From contig CM065173.1 in NCBI GenBank assembly GCA_033026295.1, positions 1,984,001 through 2,048,000 on the forward strand: a stretch of 64,000 nucleotides of DNA, given 5' to 3'. The stretch's first letter is position 1. Each line of letters starts with the position of its first letter. Source of the stretch: Channa striata (Eukaryota; Chordata; Actinopteri; Anabantiformes; Channidae). The notes beneath the pieces were generated by a model. That model saw only the letters and a program-made list of their open reading frames with translations. It ran no database searches and was not told where the DNA came from. Shown here in pieces: positions 1 to 26,900 of the stretch. The translations under genes were made by a program, and so were the position numbers.

Positions 1-14659
<14,659 letters not shown>

Positions 14660-15150
14660 GCAGCAGTCTGGGGGAGGGCGTGCTGGGTCTGGCTTGAGGA
14701 GTCCCATCCAGCACCCACTCTGCCTCCAGCATTGCTACTGCCACTGCACTGGGCCGGCCACCATTTCATGGTTCGGTTCTGTCAGGGACCCGGCTCCTTG
14801 CTGTGTGGACTCGGCAAACACAGCACACAGGCAGTACAATCAGCTCCCATAACCACGCCCGACAGAGACTTCCCTTTTTTTAATGTGTTTCTCTAGACAG
14901 AGCTCCGGGGAGAAGTCCGGTCACGTCCCTGACTCTCCTACCTTTTAGACTGACTCCTCATTCTTGTTTTATCATGGCTCCTGTTTGTGTAACTGTGGAA
15001 TTAAAGTGTACTCCTTCCTTTCTGCATTTAACTCGTCTCTTCCATTTCCGCTAACTGAAGACATTGACGGGGATCTCTGACTTTCGATCCCCTCCTTCAT
15101 TACTAGTGTTTCCTAGTTTTGTTTTGAATAAAACCACTGAGTGAAATTCA
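14660..15150 (+). other. zswim8: zswim8 3' UTR with polyadenylation signals
   Basis: ATTAAA at 15000-15005 and the canonical AATAAA at 15127-15132 are the first credible signals after the stop. The transcript probably ends near 15150. The end is inferred. Confidence 0.65.
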
Positions 15151-15527
15151 TATTCATGCTGCAGCATTCCTGTCCAGAGTTGTAGGGGCTGTGCAGCCTC
15201 ATTCACCCAAAGCTCTGAATCTTTGCAGTGTGGGAGAAGAAACAGAAGTTAAATATGGGGAATAACATTATCAGTACAGGTGAGGATTTTCACTATTTTG
15301 TTTATTCTTTTTTGATACTTTGTATAGAATATGACATGTGTGCAGATAAGAATGCTCCAGACAGAACCCATATAAGCACTGCTGGGCCAGACAAGGCCAA
15401 AAAGTCCTCTTCCACTTTCCTCAGTGTCAGAACGTGTGGATCAGTCTTTTGTTATTCCCTGTCAGTAGCGCTTGGGATCATTTTACGTGTTTGATATGCA
15501 TCTTTCGAGCCCCTAACGCTGACTAAT

Positions 15528-15840
15528 AGCCCATTTCCACCACAGGAACCTTTCCAGGGACAGGGAACCTTACCTACGTTTCCACCAGTGGAACCTATGT
15601 TTGGTTCCGGGGCCAAAGTTCTGCCCTCAAAAAAAGTACCCAGTAAGGTGAAATGAGTTCATTTGTATCTGCATTGGTTTTACACACATGAAACACTGGT
15701 GACAGAGTAACCAACCATTTCACTTTCGATATGTCAAGTGACTTACTTGCTTATCCTTCCTGAGGCTTTGGCCCTGCTGTGGAAATGCAAGTCACAATGC
15801 ACACAAGGGACCTTTACCCCAGGTAAGGTTCCTGGAAAAG
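15528..15840. repeat. possible MITE
   Basis: The left end has CACAGGAACCTTTCC; the reverse complement of the right end has CCAGGAACCTTACCTGG. The sequence also has the 'CCCATTTCCACCACAGGAAC' wording common in fish repeats. The termini and any target duplication are unclear. Confidence 0.35.
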
Positions 15841-16401
15841 TAAAAAATGCGTCAAAAGACATTCTGGATATCATAACATTCTTGTGGCTGTGAAACGATG
15901 GTTTTGTGCTGGGGTCCGTTTGGTGGTTCCGCAGTGCAGTGCTCTTTATTGGACAATGCGAAGCTTAGCAGACATTAGCTGTACTGATCAGTCTTCACTC
16001 TACTTGTAAAACCCAGACCTTTTACTTTTACGTTGTTTTTAGGTCGTTACTCAGGTGTGACAAACAGAAACTGGTTTAATGCCCCACAAATACTAGGATC
16101 AATTTCTTTGTCTCGCACTTGTCGCATAGAAACTCTTCTCATGAGCTCTGTTGAGTTTTTAGCTTTATAGCTGGTGATTATGGTTTGGGTTTACAAGAGA
16201 GGAAAGGTGGTTAGTTTGGCAAATGCTTGTTTTAAATGGTGAGCACGTAGGACGGTCAAACGGAAGACAAGCCAATCTCTGTGTTGTTTGGACGTCTTTA
16301 AAGGTCACCCTCGGAAACTGAACATGTGTAATTTTATATTCACTGCATCTGCATCACTTTGGAGGCTCCTTGAGTTCTCAAGTGTCCCAGACTTCACTGT
16401 G

Positions 16402-16439
16402 TACAGAGCAGCCGCTGTAGCTGCAGCGGCTGCTCTGTA
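16402..16439. repeat. perfect 16-bp hairpin with 6-nt loop
   Basis: The arms TACAGAGCAGCCGCTG and CAGCGGCTGCTCTGTA are exact reverse complements with loop TAGCTG. Flanking bases do not pair. The stem is too short for a normal microRNA precursor. Confidence 0.9.
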
Positions 16440-19400
16440 GAACAGACTACAGGGGACAGGGCAGCTCACTAGTCTTAACACCTTCAGAGACCACGACTTT
16501 GAAACACATAAGCTTCTGAAATAACACTGGTTTGGTTCTGGAAACCCCTGCTTTGCTGAGTTGAGAAATCACCCAAGAGGGTGTTTGAGTGGCCCCTCTG
16601 TTCAGCAAGGTTAGTCTAATAGACCATGGTGCTGTTACTTTAAGACATGTTGACGTTCCATCTGTCCAGGCAGCTGCTGTGGTTCTGAACCTGCCTCTGA
16701 TGGGCTCTGGACCTCACTGGCGAAGGTGACTGAGCAGAAAATGTACTGTGATATTTTTGTACTCCTCAAAGTGTAGCTTGAAAAGTTCTATATGTGCTGA
16801 CTGCAAAATGTTCCAATTTAGAGTGAAAAGAAAAACAAAAGATAAAAGCAATACTAAAAGTGTAGAGTTTTACTTAATAAAGCAAATTCTAAACACTAAG
16901 CCGCTGTGATGTGTGGGCTTCAGTAGGAGGTCTTTGTTGTTTCTTCAGAGGTCAACAGGTCACACCACACTCTGGTCCTGAGGCTGTCCACAGGCAGGCT
17001 CACAGCAGGGACCACAAGAGGGAGCAGCAGGATACTGGCTCACCTCTGAGCAGTTGGCTCAGGCCCGCCTTACATTGTCCTTTCCATCTTTTTTCCACAG
17101 TTCCACACGTCTTGGAAATATACAACTGCTATAACTGCTCAAGCTCAGTTATATAACAAATATAATTAAGTTGTAGATTTTATTTCTAGTGCTCCCATGT
17201 GGCCGGACCTCTTGCACTGTGTTTAGTGTGTATGGGACAAGACAGCAGCGTATTGTGTAAAATAAGCTGCAAATGTTTTTCAAAGACCCATCAAAAATCA
17301 CTGTCCAAAACAACTACTCCTTTTCTGGTAAAGCTAAATGTAACTCCACTTTTTCTCTCTAAAGCCACAGGGTTTATTAGTGTTACTAAAGCCTATCATT
17401 ATTATTAGCAGTTTTTTTTTTTTTGCAGTGTTTAAATTATAACTATTAATAATAATTAGTGTTTCACTTCAGAGTTAAAGCTATGGATGTCCTGTGTTTC
17501 CACAGACAAAAACTAACAAAATGGAATGTTAAGATCAAAGAAAAATTATATCTGCCCTCCCTAGTCTTAAAGGATCTGAAAAGTCTATAAACGCACGTAT
17601 TCCTCCAAACAGAGTCAGTGCTGCAGTGATGCATGCCTCAAAATACATGCAGAGGAACATTTTCTACCGTCCAAAACCAAGCAGCAATAGAGGCTGGCCC
17701 GTCATCACATAGGAAATGGAGATACAGGAAAAGTTTGACATATCGAACGAATCAGGATCTTCATACCAGCAGTAAGACAAATAATCCAACAGACCCAAGT
17801 GGCCAAGACTTCATTTAAATTTTCGATAACTGGTCCAAAAAATTATATCTGACTCTCTGCACATTTGGAATGTTGCCGATGATCTTGACAAGTTAAGGGC
17901 TGAACAGACTCATTAGTTTCAAAGAGTGTGGTCCTTCCATTCTGCAAGTCCAGAAATCCAAGAGTAGTGCAGCCTGTGTATGAAGACCGCAGTGAGCAAG
18001 ATAACGACATTCTTTGCCGTGTTAATTGCAAAACTCGCTGTGCATCACATATTCAAGAATCCAGAGCAGAAAGCGCTTATGGACGGTGTTGAGACTCACA
18101 ACAAAATTAGACATTTATTGGCCTGTGTTTATGGAATTAAGAAACCTTAATATTTGTACTGAAATATTTACATCCATCATAATCCATAAGGAAATATACA
18201 GTAGATCATTTTATTTGTCACCTGATGTCGTTTGATTCTGGAATAAACATTTTCTAGAGGCCATCAGGACACTTCATATCTACTGTATATATTTTGCTGT
18301 AAACTTTACAATACAGTCAAAGGGCCGATGAATTAAAAACATATAAAACTTTCTCAGTGGGTTTTTAGAACATGTTTTTACTAAGTGTGTTTACATGTGT
18401 TTAATAAGAATTCATGCTAACGTGACTTTGTATATAGGGGCAACAAATTGTTCAGTGAACTTCAGTCTTCCTGTGTGTTATCTGTTCGTTCATTGCTTGG
18501 AGAATTCCCTTCCGTTTATAGAGGAACACACCCACACACAAATCATATCCAAACAAAAAATCACCTGTGTGTGTGTACAGAGTTCGGCCTATTTCACGTT
18601 TCCAATTAGTTTTAAATGCCTTCAGCCATCCCACAGCAGCCGAAATGAATGCGTCGATTATGATCCAGTTGTGAACTGTGCCATCGTGGCGATGGGACTG
18701 GTTAGGATGTGTTGGTAAATGCTCACCTGACCACATCGGGAGCAACTTGGGATTCAGTGTCTTGTCGTGTCTTGTCATGAAGCCAGATGGAATTGGAAGC
18801 TGAGCAAAGATAAAATACTTTAGACTTGATTGTGTGATTTTGCAAGTCAAGTCAAAGGTTTTGTATTTTCGGTTTTGTGAAAAGAAGAGATTTCGGGAAA
18901 CATATCAGTCCAGAAATAAATAAGTTATTGACTAGTTTTGGGCAAACTTTTATCACCTCACACTATTTAAAGAATCACATAATCACAATCACAGTCCTTA
19001 TCATCCTTTTTAACATTTACATTTACTTGGTAAGTTTTTCTGAACTTCCTACTCAACTTATTACTCAAGAAGTACATACTGCCCAACAATATAAAAAAAC
19101 ATATATATATATATTGATTCATGTCCAGGCCTGTTGAATATACAGGCTGTTTCGACTAGGCGAGCAGTCAGAAAACAGCTGTCTAATAGGACCCTGTGAG
19201 TTGGGTTGGACCTTTTCCATATACCATTGTGAACTTCCAACCCACATCCTCAGCAGATATCATGTTCACATTCTTTGCTGCTGATGAAGTGGATGCAGCT
19301 GAAATTCCTGAGTTGATATGAAGATGTGAAAACACAAAAACAAAAACTGCTAAATGTTGTTAATAATCCTGTAACGTGGTCCTTGGGGTTGTTAACTATG

Positions 19401-20479
19401 CAAATGTCTTCTATAATTAAACGTACAAAGTCTTCATGGTAATAACTTTGATGTCCAGTGGATAGTGAGTCAAACTAGTTCAAATTCCCTGTTTCACAAC
19501 CAACCACATTTGAGGACCAAAGAATGTTCCCCCTCTGCTCCCGTTCTTCATGTGAGAAAAACTATTATCAATAAATGGCGTGGCATCAGCTGTCTGTGGA
19601 TACATACTGTCTCCCCAACAGAGCCAGACAGACAGATGGACTTTAATATCACCACATCTGTTAGAACACATGTCATGTTAACCACTACAGTACCTGTCAC
19701 CTCCAAGCCTCTCGCCCACAGGACAATTCTTTCATAATTCCAACTTAGTCTGTCATGCACAGCAGGGCTTCTGTCTCTGGCTGTGCAGCTGATGGATGCC
19801 ACATCACATTTCGGTGAGAATCTGTCCCATTAATCTAAGCAGGAGGCAGCTTGATTGGGTTCCAGGCACCGAGGCCAGTGTTAGAGAGTAGCAGTCAAAT
19901 TTTTTTGATTCGAGAGCCATTTACCTCAGAGACAGCAGCTGCATGAAAATCCAGGAGTCTGCACCCGAACACAGTTAGTTAGGGTGTTCCCACGTTCGGA
20001 AACACCTGCACACTTTTTTTTTTATTCACAATTTTTATTCTAGTTTGTTGGTCTTATTCAATGAACTGTTTGCAAAATGATCCCCAAACACACAAAATTT
20101 AAATAATTCATTTTAAATATGCTTGAGCACAGAATAATGGTCAAATCAATTTAACCATGTCATAAGTTCAGACTATTTGTGTTGACTTTCTGAATGAAAG
20201 TGGTCATTGTTGTCATCCTTGTCACCATTGTCATGTTGTAGTGATGATTTTTCACAGCTTAGTATCTGTTTTGCGTCACAGTGTAGATTTTTTCTTTTTG
20301 TCATTTCTTAACATACAAGAAATGTTAACTTCTGCCGATGAACTGATAAGTGAGTGCGCATTCAAAGTGTATGACTCCAAATCATAAAGTGTCCACACAT
20401 GGTGTAAACCAAAATGAACTCAAACATGGAACTGTCCGTTTCACGGTTTATTTATGTTTTCCGTTCATAATCTTCAGGT

Positions 20480-21120
20480 GTGGACGTAACTATTGTTTTC
20501 TCTTCACACGTGAACGCTTTCAAAAACACGCGAGGTTTGCCGAACTCGGCTGCGGTCGCTGTGGCTTTGAGGGTTCTCCGTCAGGAGTCCGAGGTAAGAG
20601 GAGATGTGTATCAGCGTAACTGCCGATGTGCCGTGGAGCTTTACCCGCCGGCACAGAACGTCCTGTTTTTTCATTTGGACTTTGATCTGCCAAAACAACA
20701 TTTAGACAAATAATTTGGGGGTTAAATTTTAAACCTCCCCGTTGTGCCAGATTTGGTTGAGTCCACGGTTCCAGCAAAACCAAGATGGCGGAATGGATAG
20801 CAACGCGCTGAAGTTCACTTTAACTCTTGTGTGCTGAGGCTTCTCGGTTTTTCTCGTTGTGGGACTGCTGTCCTTTCGGAGCCGATACCGGTAAGAAGAA
20901 CATCGCTTTCAAATCCCTTTTACTGTGACGCTGTCTCAAAGTGGAAAGCCGCTCTCTTCGAGGACTGTTGTAAGCAGCTGTGCTAGCCTCAGTGGCTAGG
21001 TGAGCTGTAACGTTATCCAGGTCCCACTTATCCCAGTGGTTACCGGACTGGCTCCGAACGGGGTTCTGTCCTGGTGGCTGGACGTGAACGTCTGCCGGCA
21101 CCAAAGAGCGAGTGGGACGT
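20480..21120 (+). promoter_or_regulatory. ndst2: CpG-rich region, probable ndst2 promoter
   Basis: CpG density rises sharply here against AT-rich surroundings. CAAGATGGCGGA at 20781-20792 matches the YY1 motif often found just downstream of vertebrate start sites. Two good donors follow candidate first exons: CCGAG|GTAAGAG at 20594 and ATACCG|GTAAGAAG at 20891. The next + strand gene is ndst2, and the assignment rests on that position. Confidence 0.55.
20770..20890 (+). other. ndst2: candidate ndst2 non-coding first exon
   Basis: It is bounded on the left only by the YY1-like motif and on the right by the consensus donor GTAAGAAG at 20891. An alternative first exon could end at 20593. There is no RNA evidence in the sequence alone. 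Confidence 0.4.
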
Positions 21121-22039
21121 GAGTAAAGTTTAGCCACAGGTTTGTTTATATGTACAGCATGAAATATTGTTTCCCAGAGCCACTGAACGCTCGCGTTAGC
21201 ATGCTAGCATGAAGGACCCACAGAGTTGGGGTAGAGCTAGCACTTAGCATATTAGCTGGGATTCACGACGGGTTGCTGCTTGAAGGACTAAAGTTTCGCA
21301 GAGTTGCCGTGTTGCTTGACATGCGGTATTCTTATTTTTCATGCGGCAACTGTTTGGGTGTGATGGCTAAAAGGTGCGTATGTGCTGTTACGGTGCCTGG
21401 TCGCATTCGACGCGTGGATCAGCGTGTTTTCATCATTTAAACGGTAAATCGGAGACGGTGTTGTGGTGTGTGATGTTCTTCAGTTGTTTGCTGCCGGGTC
21501 CACGTTGGATGCTTCGGTCACCGGCCGCTTCGACATTCTTGCTTGTTTCACACAAAGTTTTTGAAGTCATAGGGACCAGAACATACAGAGCTCAGATCTT
21601 ACAGAGATCGGTCGTTCAACTCTGCTTAGTCAAATCACTAAGCCAAATGCAATTATAGTGAATTATTGTGAAATGACTGAAAAGTGTGTTTGATCAGCCC
21701 TCGACAAAAAACTGTTGTGTTGATCGGAAAAGCATCATCTCCTCTACGTCCAGAAAATATAATATTGAGTTAATTTATAGTTGTAAGATGTTTTGCTCTG
21801 ACAGTGTATACTTAGCTAGATTGTATGTTTACATTTGAATAAGTGTTAGGCAATTTAATTGCCCATTGTGTTTGCCCTGTGTGCCAGTGAACTTTGCATG
21901 GCTAGTCCGTATTGATCCTGCCCTACCAGGGTGGAATTCTGATCTTTTTACATTTTGTTTCCTTTAAAGACATCTAACCAGCCACATAGACTGTATGCAT
22001 ACATGTATGTAAACAGAAGGGGGGGGGAGTAAAACTGAT

Positions 22040-22085
22040 AAGATAAGGTACGACTTTATTAATCCCACAGTGGGGAAATTCTGAA
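22040..22085. repeat. short dispersed teleost repeat fragment
   Basis: GATAAGATAAGG then GACTTTATTAATCCCACAGT and GGGGAAATTC is a wording seen at the ends of many fish interspersed repeats. Family unknown to me. Confidence 0.45.
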
Positions 22086-23799
22086 ACATAATGTGAGAAA
22101 CTCCATCTAAGACTAATAATAAAACCAGAAAGAAACCTTAGGTCAATACTCAGCAATGTGCTGATTCCACATTCACCTGCTGCATTTGGATGTAGGGGTA
22201 TAAATGCTAAGCTTAAAAAAACTTTCTACATTATTTTAGGGATTTGAGATGATCTGGGATTTGCTCAGTGATTTGAGAAAACCTGCATGCATCTTAGGAC
22301 AACTTCTTGTTCAATAACAACAAAAAATCTGTTGTTAGAACTCCGTAACCATTTCAGTCTGTCCAGTTTGTAGAATGTAAGAGTTCACTGTGGGTATTAT
22401 TCCAGTGTGCTCATTTAAAGATACTTTAGACGTGGCCTTTGGAAAAATATAATGTGACAACAGGACTGGGAATAGTCACCAGGTTAACCAAAATCATTAT
22501 GAACTATCCACTGTGAATAATGACTCTTGTAATAAATTTCATGGCAGTCTGGCCAGTAGTTGTTAAGATATCTTGCTCCTGATCAAAGTCTGTTTGCTCT
22601 TGTCAGACTGGCAACATTGCCATCCACAAAGTATGAGCAGGGGGAAAACAAACCTATTTAAATTAGCCAGACTAGTTGGTAGAAAAATCGCCCATCAAAG
22701 ACGAGACCTGAGACTAGTGGTTAACATTGACACCGATCATGGATTCACTTCAGTCCAGAACTTAATAATTGCAATGTTGTTTGATTTGTAATGTTTCTTT
22801 GAGATGAAATAGTCTCTGTTCCTTATTGGCTAGTTGTCAGTAAAAACATTTAAACAAACATTTAAAACAAATTCCCTGGACACACTGCTTTACTGGGTGC
22901 TATTTCTTCACCCCAAATGTTGTGATCCCTTTAGTTTTAACAAATGTTGCCCCACATGCTCAGTCAAATGCTCCACCGGACTTATAGTGACTCACATCAG
23001 TTTGGGGAATATTAAGTATCGCAATCTTGATTCATTGAAAAATAAATCAGTTAAATAGAAAATTAATTCCTGTGGCGTTATTATGAATACTTATTTAGAC
23101 TGCCACCCCTCTTTCTGCTTAGCATGAAACTAAATGTCTGTTTTTGTTTTCTGAGTGCATTATAAAGTGTCTGTTTTATTCTAATGATTAGTTTCTTGGT
23201 CAAATTCTACTGATGAGCAAGTCCTTAAGTGGCACTTTGGTAATGAGGTGGTTACCAAAAGCTGATTTCCCATTTGTGTCAGCTGACTGGTGAGTAGAAA
23301 ACCCCAGTTAGTCCTGAGATGTAGATGTAGGCCCAGGCCCACTGTTATGATTTTTCACTGATGTCTTAGATAGCCATTCATAATTAAGAGAGAGACCCTG
23401 GGGTGGTTTTCACAGGGAGATTGCGGCATAAGAGAGTAAGGCTATTAAAGCCCTGTCTGGTGGTAAGTGGAGCTACTTGAATAGTCTGGTAACAATATAA
23501 ATTTTGGCTGATTTGATAGGTTTAAACATCTTTCGGTGTCACGGTTCGGTGCTGCTCCATCTTTTAAAAGTCAGAATCAGGGAGTGAATGCATACATTTG
23601 CTAATTGATGCTGCAGTTTTTTATTAGGAACTAGAAGTGTTCAAAGCATTCAACCACAGCTTTGTTACAGAGGAATACAGCACTTTCTGTGGGACATCCA
23701 GGTGCCACAGATGAGCATGAATTCAGTGATTAATTGGTTGGTTCAAGTACTCTCTTAGGCTACCAAGAGATTGCGAGAGAAAATAATCCTCTCTCTGAT

Positions 23800-23985
23800 A
23801 TGAAGTGCGTTTTACAAGTCGTCTTTCTTAGGAAAGAAACTGTGATGTAAATGGGAAAGCTGGTTTCCAAAATTGGAATTGGGGATTAGGGAAAGCACGT
23901 TTTCCCAGGTACAATTCTGTTAGACAACTCAAACAATTTTTTTGGTATGTATACATGTAACCAGGTTCTAATTGGTTTTCTTCAA
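23800..23985 (+). repeat. dispersed MITE family, diverged copy
   Basis: It shares GGGAAAGCTGGTTTCC, TTGGGGATTAGGGAAA and GTAACCAGGTT with the copies at 33505-34008 and 44590-44738. The termini are not clear in this copy. Confidence 0.6.
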
Positions 23986-26900
23986 CGACTCGTGTGCTTA
24001 ACAAAAAGCTGTAGACGGAAACCAGCAGCTGAGTGAGGGATCATACCGGAGTGGTGCTTCCTCATTTCTAAAACAATGTCTGTCAGAAGCCCGACAGACA
24101 AAACCCAGAGTGCCTTGTTGAAGTCTAAATAAGTCTAAATACTGGAAAACCCTGTTTGTGCTTTATTGCCTTAGCAGTAATGTCTCTAAAGTAAAATCTT
24201 GATCATAGAAAACTGCACTAAATAACTACGTACAACATCAAAGTGAAAAACAACACACATTTGATGTTTAGGAAAATGGAAATATGTTGTAGAACTGCTG
24301 GCAGTATTTTTAGTGCTGCATTTAAAAACAGAGCCCTTTCTATTGTCTGTCTGTGTGTGCACATTATACACGACACAAATGGGTAAACATGAGCACCTGG
24401 GAAATTTTATGTAACCAAACAGAATTTCCATCCATATACCTAGCTTGTAAATTGTTTAAGGATGTGTTTTAGCTCAGACCAGCTGTTGAGTCACAGCTGG
24501 ACTGAAGAGTTCATGAACCCAACCAGAACAGGAGACCTTTTGGATAGTATTGCAGAAGGCCTGTGGGGAAATCACACCTAAACATCTGCAAAAACGGTCG
24601 CTACTGATTCTAAGAATGCTAAGGATTTGTCTGTCATTTAGTGCTGCAAAGGGCAGTTTATTCTTTTGTTGTCTTTTTTTTTTAAATTAAAGTTTAACAT
24701 ACAAATTTCATACATATTTTGCTCAAAACTGCTTAAAAAATAAAGCCTATTTAAACACATAATTTTGTGATCCATTTACAACCTTTTCAAACAGTATTCT
24801 TGCCAGTGTATGTCAAGAATAGAATGGCACTCTGAAGTAGAGAATACTTTAAATGGCTTCTTTAAATATAATTTTATGCTATACTAAGCATTTTCCTACA
24901 CTGTGGTAGCTTTTTAATAATTTTTCTTAAGTAGAGAATCTGAGTACCCCTCCAACCAGTAGTGTTTTTGACAATTATAAAGTCAGTCAAATCAGCGAGA
25001 ACCCAAACATGCAGTTTTCATCAAGACTGTGGGCAGCCCCACACCGCTCCTGCAGGAATATTGGTTTTGACTGAAAAGCTGCAGATGTGTAAGATAGCAC
25101 AATGATTCTGTAGAGAAAGGGAAAACTAATTTTACCAGGTACCCTTTGTCAAGTGTATATAATTCAAACTGTAATAAGAAATCAGCCTTCACATGTGGTT
25201 ATTTCACTAAACTGAAACACATAGAAATTAATAAAACTACATCTGGATATGAAATTTAGATGAATGGGATAATGGATATTATCTACTCCGCAGTTTTGTG
25301 GAAATGTTCCAGTTCAGGGCACAAAAAAGGTCTTCACTTACTGGTCTCTTTGTAAGCTGTCGGCCATTCTGTGCCTTCCACCTCATGAGCAGGCTTGTGC
25401 CCTTATGACCGTTAACCTAAAGATTGCCATAGACAGAATCACAGCAAAGGTTGTGTTACACCACCTTTACAAGCAGCCCCCTCCAAAGGTATTGGAAGAT
25501 CAAGGTCAATTCACTTATTTTTGCTGTAAACTGAAGACATTGCATTTTAAAACTAAAAGGCAATAGACCAATTGGCAGTGTGTTTATACGTATGTCTTTA
25601 GAAAAAATAAATAGAGCTTTTCTACTTGCATATGAGAAGCGAGGATGTAGCAGCATCTCTAATATCTTGCATACCCTTAGAATGCAGCATTGTCTTTTGG
25701 TGTGGTTCTATATATGGTAACCTTTTTTTTTTTTTTTAAGGTGTAGCAGGGGTCAGACCTGAATCCAGCTCGGAGTGGGACTACATCACAGACATTTCAG
25801 GGGGAACTGTTCTGAGTGGATCAGAAAATGTTGCAGTCACAGTAGGACAACTGTTACTGTGTGGTTTTCTGCAAAAACAGTGGTTTCAGGGCGTTATCTG
25901 GGCGTCTGTGGAAAGTGTGTAACTGGAGGGTGTATTGGAACAGAAGGTGTGTCAGAACGTGTTAAGACAAGACAGGTAGGCTGCATTGAGAAGCTTTACT
26001 CAGTAGAACTGTCCTATAAACCATGTTTTCTCAGAGTTCTCCCCACAAGGCTGGCTTTGGGAAGCTGTATACTTTAATACCTCGTGTTAGAGTGATGATT
26101 TTTATGGAAGTAAGTTTTGTGATTGACTACATATGCCTTAACCAATTCAACAGGACTTTTTTAGATTGCACAGGCAGGCTAGAGAGCAGTGCCATCCTAA
26201 GCTGACAAGAACATAGTCATTGTATTTAATGCATTCTGTCTAGTTGATGTACTGCTCTTTTTCTCTTCTTATGGTGTTGTGTCCTGTTACTGTAGTCTGG
26301 AAGACAGTTTTCTTTAATTTTGTGGAACTAGTGTTATTGTACACTAGTTTTAGATAATGATATTTTTAAGGAAGTCTAAATCTAAATTTCTGAAGTAACG
26401 ATGTGGAGTAAGAGTAGCAGTTCCTTTTTGAAGTGGTTTATTTGTCATCAGCAGTGACTATGATAGAATCAGTCACCACACTGTTCGTTGTCTAAAGCGA
26501 ATTGTTCAGTAAACCTAGATATCCACTCTGTTCATTTTGTATGTGATTACTATTATTTACAGCATAGTTATTTGCCATTGTAAAAATATTTTTTAAATTT
26601 ATGACAAATAAAATAATATAAATAAATTATAATCATTTTTAAGTTTTTATGTTTTAGTATTGCTTTGGAAATTCCTTTTGTGAAATAATTTCAGCAGGTT
26701 TTTAACAGCTTACAACCACAGTGTGATTTATTATTTTAAATGCAGTTTAGAAGCAATGCAAAATGTTTCTGACAGAATGGCTATGAAAGTGAAGCAGCCA
26801 ATTTCCATAAATTATGGCCACCATAGTGACTAAATACTTAATTAGCTACTTTTGTATTACATTGTGTTTTTATTGTTGTGTCAAAATGTTACTTCTTTCT

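Larger units (their letters stand above)
15151..20479. other. intergenic region, no gene recognised
   Basis: The space between zswim8 and the inferred ndst2 promoter holds a possible MITE (15528-15840), a perfect short hairpin (16402-16439) and scattered short open frames on both strands. The frames at 17843-18120 (-) were examined and not recognised. Confidence 0.6.

Noticed and set aside
16402..16439. MicroRNA precursor
   Set aside because: The stem is only 16 bp and the flanks do not extend it.
20820..21137. Minus-strand open frame of 105 codons in the CpG-rich region
   Set aside because: No recognisable protein features; open frames are common by chance in GC-rich DNA.
25740..26077. Possible exon after a long T tract at 25722-25738
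   Set aside because: The acceptor-like tract is good, but the sequence after it has no conserved reading frame and no clear donor.
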